NCBI GenBank assembly: GCA_937868455.1 | Contig: CALMMO010000400.1 | Span: 1 to 6,198, forward strand | Direction: 5' to 3' | Source of the DNA: an uncultured Marmoricola sp. | GTDB taxonomy: Bacteria > Actinomycetota > Actinomycetes > Propionibacteriales > Nocardioidaceae | DNA length: 6,198 nucleotides | Part shown: positions 1 to 6,198 of the stretch, in pieces | Layout of the letters: every line of letters starts with the position of its first letter | Position numbering within the stretch: position 1 is the first letter of the stretch | Position numbers and translations under genes: made by a program | Notes under the pieces: model-generated | What the model saw: the letters and a program-made list of their open reading frames with translations, nothing else | The model's database searches: none | What the model was told of the DNA's origin: nothing

Positions 1-8
1 GCAACCTC

Positions 9-24
9 GCCCGCAGTCGCGGGC
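9..24 (-). terminator. Hairpin downstream of ilvC, possible U-poor terminator
   Basis: A perfect 6-base-pair stem (GCCCGC/GCGGGC) with a 4-base loop begins 8 bases after the ilvC stop codon. No run of T follows on the minus strand: the next bases are GAGGTTGC and then the window ends. It could be a terminator of the T-poor kind seen in high-GC bacteria, an RNA-stabilising 3' hairpin, or chance. The hairpin is seen directly; its role is inferred. Confidence 0.4.
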
Positions 25-32
25 TCGTTTCC

Positions 33-1633
<1,601 letters not shown>

Positions 1634-1644
1634 CTCGATGGTCC

Positions 1645-3414
1645 TCACAGATCGTCTTCGTCGAATTGGGGGGCGAGATCTTTGGCGTACTTGATCTCGT
1701 CGTTGCTGGTGCCAGCGGCCACCATCGGCCACACCATGGCGTCTCGATGCACCCGGAAATCGACCACCACTGGCACGTCGTTGATCTTCATGGCCTGGTT
1801 GATCGTGTCGTCCACGTCGGCTGGGGATTCGCAGACCAAGCCGACTGCGCCGTACGCCTCAGCGAGTTTGGCGAAGTCAGGCACGTGCTTAGAGCGCAGG
1901 TCGGTGTTGGAGTACCTGCCCTCGTAGAACAGGGTTTGCCATTGCCTGACCATGCCGAGGCTTTCGTTGTTGATCACCGCGACCTTGATCGGGATGTTCT
2001 CCAGGGTGCAGGTGGCCAACTCTTGGTTGGTCATCTGGAAGCAACCATCACCATCGATCGACCAGACCGTGGTGTCGGGGCAGCCCACCTTGGCTCCCAT
2101 GGCTGCAGGCACGGAGAAGCCCATGGTGCCTAGGCCACCGGAGTTGATCCAGGTGCGCGGGTTTTCGTAACTCACGTAGTGCGTGGCCCACATCTGGTGC
2201 TGGCCGACACCTGCGACGTAGATCGCGTCCGGCCCAGCGATCTTGCCCAGTCGCTCGATGACGTACTGCGGCGCTAGTGAGCCGTCCTCGGGGAGGTCAT
2301 AGCCCAGCGGATAGCGGGCCTTCACCCCGCTGAGGAACTTCACCCAGCCTTCGTAGTCGCCGGTGTTGCCCTGAGACTCTTCGGCCTGGAGCGCGACGAC
2401 CAGATCAGCGATCACCTCGCGAGCGTCACCGACGATCGGCACGTCTGCGACCCGGTTCTTGCCGATCTCAGCAGGATCAATGTCGGCGTGGATCACCAGA
2501 GCGCCCGGGGCAAAGGAGTCGAGGTTGCCGGTGACTCGGTCATCAAAGCGAGCGCCCAGGCTGATGATCAGGTCTGACTTTTGCAGGCCGGCCACGGCGG
2601 CCACGGTGCCGTGCATGCCGGGCATGCCCAGGTGCTGCGGGTGGCTGTCGGGGAATGCCCCACGTGCCATCAAAGTGGTGACCACCGGGATTCCGGTGAG
2701 CTCAGCCAAAGTCCGCAACTCACGCGACGCGCCCGAACGGATCACACCGCCACCGACATAGAGCACCGGGCGACGCGCAGCCAACATCAGTTTGGTGGCT
2801 TCGCGAATCTGCTTGGAGTGCGGCCTAGTGATCGGGCGGTAGCCAGCCAGGTTGAGTTCGGTGGGCCACACAAAGTCAGTCATCGCCTGCAGAGCACTCT
2901 TGGCCACATCGACCAACACCGGGCCGGGTCGACCCGTGCCAGCGATGTGGAAGGCCTCTGCCACCGTGCGTGGGATTTCTGCGGGGTCAGTGACCAAGAA
3001 ATTGTGTTTGGTGATCGGCATGGTGATGCCGCGGATGTCTGCCTCTTGGAAAGCGTCGGTGCCAATCATGGAGGCCCCGACCTGGCCAGTGACGGCGACG
3101 ATCGGCACAGAGTCCATATAGGCATCGGCAATCGGGGTCACCAAGTTGGTGGCACCCGGTCCGCTGGTCGCCATGCACACACCGACCTTGCCGGTGGCCG
3201 CTGCATATCCCTGTGCGGCGTGTCCGGCACCTTGCTCGTGGCGCACCAGGATGTGGCGAATCGAGGAATCGTAGAGCGGGTCATAGGCGGGCAAGATCGC
3301 GCCACCTGGGATCCCGAAGATGTCTTTGACGCCTACGGCTTCAAGCGACCTGATCAGGCTCTGGGCGCCGGTCATCGGCTCACCGTGGTTGCCTGGGGCT
3401 GCTGCCTGGCTCAT
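1645..3414 (-). CDS. ilvB: Acetolactate synthase catalytic (large) subunit
   Basis: This 589-residue subunit uses thiamine diphosphate to condense two pyruvates to 2-acetolactate, or pyruvate plus 2-ketobutyrate to 2-aceto-2-hydroxybutyrate. It is the first common step of the pathway. The N-terminal ThDP-binding domain (about 14-180) has the catalytic Glu60 in [10 protein letters not shown]. The central domain (about 200-340) contains [10 protein letters not shown] (287-296), typical of the FAD-binding synthases. The C-terminal domain holds the metal/ThDP motif from GDG (455-457) to NN (482-483). Trp492 in VRQWQ matches the herbicide-site Trp574 of the plant enzyme. ATG is the start, with AAGGA 8 bases upstream. 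The gene begins 29 bases after the T-run of an attenuator-type terminator and is followed at 11 bases by ilvN. Full length, with no anomaly in the catalytic residues. Confidence 0.98.
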   Translation of the reverse strand: MSQAAAPGNHGEPMTGAQSLIRSLEAVGVKDIFGIPGGAILPAYDPLYDSSIRHILVRHEQGAGHAAQGYAAATGKVGVCMATSGPGATNLVTPIADAYMDSVPIVAVTGQVGASMIGTDAFQEADIRGITMPITKHNFLVTDPAEIPRTVAEAFHIAGTGRPGPVLVDVAKSALQAMTDFVWPTELNLAGYRPITRPHSKQIREATKLMLAARRPVLYVGGGVIRSGASRELRTLAELTGIPVVTTLMARGAFPDSHPQHLGMPGMHGTVAAVAGLQKSDLIISLGARFDDRVTGNLDSFAPGALVIHADIDPAEIGKNRVADVPIVGDAREVIADLVVALQAEESQGNTGDYEGWVKFLSGVKARYPLGYDLPEDGSLAPQYVIERLGKIAGPDAIYVAGVGQHQMWATHYVSYENPRTWINSGGLGTMGFSVPAAMGAKVGCPDTTVWSIDGDGCFQMTNQELATCTLENIPIKVAVINNESLGMVRQWQTLFYEGRYSNTDLRSKHVPDFAKLAEAYGAVGLVCESPADVDDTINQAMKINDVPVVVDFRVHRDAMVWPMVAAGTSNDEIKYAKDLAPQFDEDDL

Positions 3415-3443
3415 CTGCTCAATCCTTCAAGTCCGGTTCCAAC

Positions 3444-3477
3444 AAAAAACCCCCCGGCCTGCTGGCTTCGGAGGGTT
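3444..3477 (-). terminator. Intrinsic terminator (attenuator) ahead of ilvB
   Basis: On the minus strand, AACCCTCCG (3477-3469) pairs with CGGGGGGTT (3456-3448; one T-G wobble). The stem continues past an AA bulge into an inner GCC/GGC stem with an AGCA loop. The 3' arm runs straight into six T (3449-3444). This is a strong Rho-independent terminator. It sits 24 bases after the leader-peptide stop and 29 bases before the ilvB ATG, upstream of a gene rather than after one. That position fits attenuation of ilvBNC, not termination of the acetyltransferase mRNA, although it could do both. Confidence 0.85.
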
Positions 3478-3494
3478 GACGCGCGGAGAAACCC
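3473..3494 (-). promoter_or_regulatory. Candidate antiterminator pairing
   Basis: GGGTT at 3494-3490 can pair with AACCC at 3477-3473, which is the outer 5' arm of the terminator, so the two structures exclude each other. A ribosome standing on the leader stop codon (3504-3502) would cover GGGTT and let the terminator form. A ribosome stalled on the Ile-Leu-Val codons (3531-3523) would leave it free. The pairing has only five base pairs and was found by eye. A GCGG/CCGC hairpin (3496-3483) and a GACGCG (3515-3510)/CGCGTC (3483-3478) pairing compete in the same region, so the exact antiterminator is uncertain. Confidence 0.4.
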
Positions 3495-3500
3495 GCTGGG

Positions 3501-3520
3501 CTCACACGACGCGTCGTGAG
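3501..3520 (-). repeat. Inverted repeat over the 3' half of the leader ORF
   Basis: CACGACGCGTCGTG (3518-3505) is a perfect 14-base palindrome. As RNA it can form a CACGA/TCGTG stem with a CGCG loop, extended by CT/AG across a two-base bulge. It spans leader codons 9-13. It may act as the pause (1:2) hairpin of the attenuator, but a DNA-binding protein site is also possible. Confidence 0.5.
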
Positions 3521-3543
3521 CGTACGAGAATCTCGGTTCGCAT
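3502..3543 (-). CDS. ilvB attenuator leader peptide, MRTEILVRSRRVV
   Basis: This is a 13-codon ORF with ATG start and TGA stop, located 87 bases upstream of the ilvB stretch. It encodes MRTEILVRSRRVV. The run Ile5-Leu6-Val7 contains all three amino acids made by the downstream pathway, and Val12-Val13 come just before the stop. Four Arg residues are also present. It resembles the short leader peptides of actinobacterial ilvB operons, which begin MRT and contain ILV. Ile (ATT) and Val (GTA) use codons that are uncommon in high-GC genes, which would sharpen stalling when charged tRNA is low. Its product is a sensor rather than a working protein: ribosome position on it should decide whether the following terminator forms. 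The possible ribosome site GGGGAA lies 10 bases upstream; alternatively the transcript may start at or next to the ATG. Confidence 0.82.
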   Translation of the reverse strand: MRTEILVRSRRVV

Positions 3544-3550
3544 GGCATAG

Positions 3551-3580
3551 AGGTTCCCCGCCAACCCTGGCTGGCGTCAA
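3551..3580 (-). promoter_or_regulatory. Candidate ilvBNC promoter
   Basis: TTGACG at 3580-3575 is a good -35 element. With an 18-base spacer the -10 position is GAACCT (3556-3551), which is poor and keeps only the second A and last T of TANNNT. Transcription would then start around 3545-3543, on or beside the leader ATG. An imperfect inverted repeat CGCCA/TGGCG (3576-3559) lies within the spacer and could bind a regulator. Supported mainly by the -35 and by position. Confidence 0.4.
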
Positions 3581-3615
3581 GTCAGTGTGGGGGGCGTCTC
3601 AGAAAATGGACTCAT

Positions 3616-3632
3616 TGCCCGCAATGCGGGCA
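3616..3632 (-). terminator. Hairpin just after the acetyltransferase gene
   Basis: TGCCCGC/GCGGGCA forms a perfect 7-base-pair stem with an ATT loop, starting 4 bases after the TGA of the acetyltransferase gene. Only a short ATTTTCT stretch follows, after an 8-base gap, so it is not a classical intrinsic terminator. It may end or slow the ilvD-acetyltransferase transcript before the ilvB promoter. The inner stem is the same as in the hairpin after ilvC. Confidence 0.45.
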
Positions 3633-3636
3633 CCGA

Positions 3637-4335
3637 TCAGGTGGTGCGCAGTCGGTTGAGCTGCTTGCCGTCGGCATCGAAGTTTGTCGGCTCGAGCCAG
3701 GCGTCGTACGACGCACGCAATCGCGTGTGCCAATCACTATCCGTCATGGCGAACCAATCAGTGTCTCGGTTGCGCCCCTTGTAGACCACTGCTTGCCGAA
3801 AGCGACCTTCGTAGCTGAAACCGAACCGCTCGGCTGCTCGACGTGACGGCTCGTTAAAGCTGTCGCACTTCCACTCGAAACGTCGATAGCCCCTGCCCTC
3901 AAAGACGTTCCTGGCCAAGAGGTAGATCATCTCGGTGGCCGCTGTGGTGCGCTGAAGCCGCTCACCAAGGGCGATATTGCCCACCTCAATGACACCCATC
4001 GTCGGCACATCGCGCATCAGGCAGGCATGACCCAAGGCCTTGCCGTCGAGCTCGACGCAGTAGGCCTCGAAGTCGGGATTGGCTTCGATGGCCTCGACGT
4101 ACTCATCGAATGCCTGTCGACCAACATCGGTGCGCTCAAACGGGCCAGAGAACAGGTAGGTCCACAAGCTGTCTGGGGAGTCGAGGACGAGTGATTGCCA
4201 CAGATCCTCAGCATGGCGAGCACTCAGCGGCACCAGCCTCACGTGCGTCCCAACCATGGCCTCGATAGGCGCCGCAGTACGTGGGGCCCAATCGAGCGAC
4301 TCACCTACGGGCTGGTCGAACTCATTGACTGGCAT
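3637..4335 (-). CDS. GNAT-family N-acetyltransferase (RimJ/RimL-like)
   Basis: This 232-residue protein should be a cytoplasmic acetyl-CoA-dependent acetyltransferase; the acceptor substrate cannot be told. The N-terminus NEFDQPVGESLDWAPR (4-19) is a characteristic lead-in of a RimJ/RimL-like GNAT subgroup. The GNAT core runs from about 28 to 200. It includes VIEVGNIALGERLQRTTAAT (residues 115-134, motif A region, where QRTTAAT replaces the usual Q-x-x-G-x-G/A) and a motif B segment with WKCDSFNEPSRRAAERFGF (155-173). Then come FRQAVVYKGRNRDTDWFAM and a tail with NFDADGKQ (218-225). The ATG overlaps the ilvD stop by one base (TGATG), and the only upstream GGAG is 14 bases away, so translation probably depends on coupling to ilvD. 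An in-frame TTG one codon earlier is less likely. Nothing in the sequence links it to amino acid synthesis beyond this coupling. Confidence 0.9.
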   Translation of the reverse strand: MPVNEFDQPVGESLDWAPRTAAPIEAMVGTHVRLVPLSARHAEDLWQSLVLDSPDSLWTYLFSGPFERTDVGRQAFDEYVEAIEANPDFEAYCVELDGKALGHACLMRDVPTMGVIEVGNIALGERLQRTTAATEMIYLLARNVFEGRGYRRFEWKCDSFNEPSRRAAERFGFSYEGRFRQAVVYKGRNRDTDWFAMTDSDWHTRLRASYDAWLEPTNFDADGKQLNRLRTT

Positions 4336-6026
4336 CAACCGCAGACCGCTCCATGGGCGGCCGATTGCACCACCTTGGCGTACTTGCCCAGCACTCCCCT
4401 GGTGTACTTCGGCGCGTTTGGCTCCCAGCCAACCCGGCGTTCGGCGATCTCATCTTCGGAGACCGCAACATCGAGGGAGTGACCGGCCACATCGAGGGTG
4501 ATCTGGTCGCCATCTCGCAAGAAGGCGATCGGGCCCCCATCAACTGCCTCGGGGGCGATGTGTCCCACACAGAGCCCGGTGGTGCCTCCAGAGAAGCGGC
4601 CGTCCGTGATGAGCAAGACGTCCTTGCCCAGCCCAGCACCCTTGATGGCACCGGTGATGGCCAACATTTCACGCATGCCTGGGCCACCCTTGGGGCCTTC
4701 GTACCTGATGACCACAACGTCGCCGGCCTTAATGGCACCGTCGGCCAAGGCATCGAGCGCGGCACGTTCGCCATCAAAGACCCGAGCAGTTCCGGTGAAG
4801 GTCGAGTCGTCAAAGCCCGCGCTCTTCACAACGGCGCCCTCGGGAGCCAACGAACCGTGCAACACGGTGATGCCACCAGTGGCGTGAATCGGCTTGTCGA
4901 AGTTGCGCAACACGTCTCCATCGACGTGTTGGGGGTTGAGGTCGGCCAAATTTTCGGCCATGGTCTTGCCGGTCACGGTGAGGCAATCACCATTCATCAG
5001 GCCCGCATCGAGCAGTGCCTTCATCACGACGGGGATGCCCCCGATCTTGTCGACGTCGTTCATCACGAACCGACCAAACGGCTTGAGGTCACCGATGTGG
5101 GGCACCTTGGCGCCGATGCGGTTGAAGTCGTCGAGCGTGAGATCGACCTCGGCTTCGCGAGCAATCGCCAGCAGGTGCAGCACCGCGTTGGTCGAACCTC
5201 CCAGAGCCATCACGACTGCGATGGCGTTCTCGAAAGCTGGCTTGGTCAGAATCTGGCGCGCGGTGATGCCTTGGCGCAGCAAGTTCACTACTGCTTCCCC
5301 CGAGCGATGTGCGAACCCGTCACGACGGCGGTCCACTGCAGGCGGGGCAGCCGAACCAGGCAATGACATGCCCAATGCTTCGGCAACTGAAGCCATGGTG
5401 TTCGCCGTATACATCCCACCGCAGGCGCCCTCGCCGGGACAGATCGCCTTCTCGATCTTGGTGACTTCTTCTTCGGTTATCCGTCCGGCCAGACAGGCCC
5501 CGACAGCCTCGAAGGCGTCGATGATGGTGACGTCATTGCCATCAACTTGACCCGGCATGATCGATCCGGCGTACAAGAAGACGGCGGCGAGATCCAACCG
5601 CGCCGCAGCCATCAGCATGCCTGGCAGCGACTTGTCACACCCTGCCAGCAGCACCGAACCGTCGAGGCGCTCAGCCATCATGACCGTCTCGACGGAGTCA
5701 GCGATGACTTCGCGACTCACCAACGAGTAGTGCATGCCTTCGTGGCCCATGGAGATGCCGTCAGAAACCGAGATAGTGCCAAACTCCAGTGGGTAACCCC
5801 CGGCAGCGTGCACACCGTTCTTGACGGCCTTGGCCAACCGATCGAGGGAGAGATTGCACGGGGTGATCTCGTTCCAACTCGAGGCGACACCAATTTGCGG
5901 TTTGACCCAGTCGTCATCACCCATGCCAACGGCGCGGAGCATGCCGCGCGCGGCCGCCTTTTCGAGACCATCGGTGACGTCGCGCGAGCGCGGTTTGATG
6001 TCGGGCGCAGGGTTGCCTGAAGTCAT
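4335..6026 (-). CDS. ilvD: Dihydroxyacid dehydratase
   Basis: This cytoplasmic iron-sulfur enzyme of the IlvD/Edd family dehydrates 2,3-dihydroxyisovalerate and 2,3-dihydroxy-3-methylvalerate to the 2-keto acids, the step after IlvC. The protein has 563 residues, a normal length. The three family cysteines that hold the cluster are present: Cys57 (TPCN), Cys130 (GCDKS) and Cys202 ([15 protein letters not shown]). The metal-site candidates Asp89, Asp131 and Lys132 are also present, the last being the lysine carbamylated in this family. Ser479 in TDGRFSGGT (474-482) is the expected catalytic base. Whether the cluster is 2Fe-2S or 4Fe-4S cannot be read with certainty. ATG is the only sensible start, with [20 protein letters not shown] leading directly into the conserved region. 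No strong ribosome site is visible, only GTGGA about 3 bases before the ATG. The gene is the promoter-proximal member of a two-gene unit with the acetyltransferase. Confidence 0.98.
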   Translation of the reverse strand: MTSGNPAPDIKPRSRDVTDGLEKAAARGMLRAVGMGDDDWVKPQIGVASSWNEITPCNLSLDRLAKAVKNGVHAAGGYPLEFGTISVSDGISMGHEGMHYSLVSREVIADSVETVMMAERLDGSVLLAGCDKSLPGMLMAAARLDLAAVFLYAGSIMPGQVDGNDVTIIDAFEAVGACLAGRITEEEVTKIEKAICPGEGACGGMYTANTMASVAEALGMSLPGSAAPPAVDRRRDGFAHRSGEAVVNLLRQGITARQILTKPAFENAIAVVMALGGSTNAVLHLLAIAREAEVDLTLDDFNRIGAKVPHIGDLKPFGRFVMNDVDKIGGIPVVMKALLDAGLMNGDCLTVTGKTMAENLADLNPQHVDGDVLRNFDKPIHATGGITVLHGSLAPEGAVVKSAGFDDSTFTGTARVFDGERAALDALADGAIKAGDVVVIRYEGPKGGPGMREMLAITGAIKGAGLGKDVLLITDGRFSGGTTGLCVGHIAPEAVDGGPIAFLRDGDQITLDVAGHSLDVAVSEDEIAERRVGWEPNAPKYTRGVLGKYAKVVQSAAHGAVCG

Positions 6027-6034
6027 AAATCCAC

Positions 6035-6063
6035 AGGGTAGTAGCCCAAGACGACCTACCAGT
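6035..6063 (-). promoter_or_regulatory. Weak candidate ilvD promoter
   Basis: TACCCT (6040-6035) fits the actinobacterial TANNNT -10 pattern and ends 8 bases before the ilvD ATG, so transcription could start within one to three bases of the start codon. The corresponding -35 position (ACTGGT, 6063-6058) is a poor match. The absence of a clear ribosome binding site fits a leaderless or near-leaderless transcript. Support is positional only. Confidence 0.25.
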
Positions 6064-6144
6064 GGGCGGCCAGATATTCATGGACAGCCAATCTGCCCGA
6101 TTCGTCCCTTGCTGACCTCACGTCTGGTTCGCCACGATGGTCTG

Positions 6145-6198
6145 ATGCGCTCACGTAGGGGGATGGTGGCGCGCGCACGTGGGTGGCTGCGCGCTAGA
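6145..6198 (+). CDS. Possible start of a divergent gene (partial)
   Basis: An ATG opens a frame that stays open for 18 codons to the end of the window, giving a very basic start MRSRRGMVARARGWLRAR. Six bases upstream, CACGAT (6133-6138) resembles a -10 box, 18 bases after TTGCTG (6109-6114), so a leaderless transcript is possible. The basic residues could precede a membrane segment or signal peptide, but the sequence ends before this can be seen. Eighteen codons may well be chance. No function can be given. Confidence 0.22.
   Translation, partial: MRSRRGMVARARGWLRAR

Noticed and set aside
1634..1732. 33-codon N-terminal extension of IlvN
   Set aside because: It would overlap ilvB by 88 bases, its residues are low-complexity Arg/Gln, and the family begins at the MNTHTLSVLVENKPG methionine, which has its own ribosome site.
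2581..3519. Long plus-strand open frame (312 codons) antisense to ilvB
   Set aside because: It is a mirror of the ilvB codon pattern in a GC-rich genome, shows no recognisable domain, and runs across the attenuator and terminator. IlvB is unmistakable on the other strand.
3411..3548. Alternative 45-codon minus-strand ORF from the ATG at 3548, running through the terminator and ending in an ATGA overlap with ilvB
   Set aside because: It reads the leader in another frame (MPCEPRFSYAHDASCEPSG...), has no family features, and would have to be translated through the terminator stem. The 13-codon ILV frame explains the region better. The neat ATGA overlap is probably chance, though ribosome profiling would settle it.
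4336..4338. TTG start for the acetyltransferase, one codon before the ATG
   Set aside because: The adjacent ATG gives the same protein less one residue and forms the common TGATG stop-start overlap with ilvD. TTG is a rarer start.
4353..5366. Long plus-strand open frame (337 codons) antisense to ilvD
   Set aside because: Same cause: low stop frequency opposite a GC-rich gene. The translation is rich in His/Val/Gly with no family resemblance, while ilvD covers the region with all catalytic residues.

Overview
This window carries a branched-chain amino acid (isoleucine, valine, leucine) biosynthesis cluster. Every confident gene is on the minus strand, so transcription runs right to left: ilvD (6026 to 4335), a GNAT acetyltransferase (4335 to 3637), a leader/attenuator region (about 3580 to 3415), ilvB (3414 to 1645), ilvN (1633 to 1097) and ilvC (1061 to 33). 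The moderately high G+C content, the strong G/C bias at third codon positions, the class I (short) IlvC and the IlvB/IlvN sequence types all suggest an actinobacterium (Actinomycetota). I cannot place it to genus.

The four ilv products make up most of the common pathway. IlvB (catalytic) and IlvN (regulatory) form acetohydroxyacid synthase. IlvC isomerises and reduces the acetohydroxyacids. IlvD dehydrates the resulting diols to the 2-keto acids, which a transaminase (not in the window) converts to valine and isoleucine. The valine precursor also feeds leucine synthesis.

The most informative non-coding stretch is the 222-base gap between the acetyltransferase and ilvB. It holds a 13-residue leader ORF (MRTEILVRSRRVV, 3543 to 3502) with consecutive Ile-Leu-Val codons and a terminal Val-Val. 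An intrinsic terminator (3477 to 3444, six T residues) follows, and then the ilvB ribosome binding site. This is the layout of a ribosome-mediated transcription attenuator. A TTGACG -35-like element lies at a spacing that could place the transcript start almost on the leader ATG. The ilvD and acetyltransferase genes lie upstream of the attenuator, so they should escape it.

The remaining non-coding sequence is small. There is a hairpin after ilvC (9 to 24) and a hairpin after the acetyltransferase (3616 to 3632), which share the same GCCCGC/GCGGGC stem. The 172-base right flank (6027 to 6198) holds a weak ilvD promoter candidate and possibly the first 18 codons of a divergent gene. I see no tRNA, rRNA, CRISPR array, insertion sequence or phage gene. 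This is a well-known biosynthetic locus, not a new system. The points worth following are the attenuator details and the unexplained acetyltransferase coupled to ilvD.
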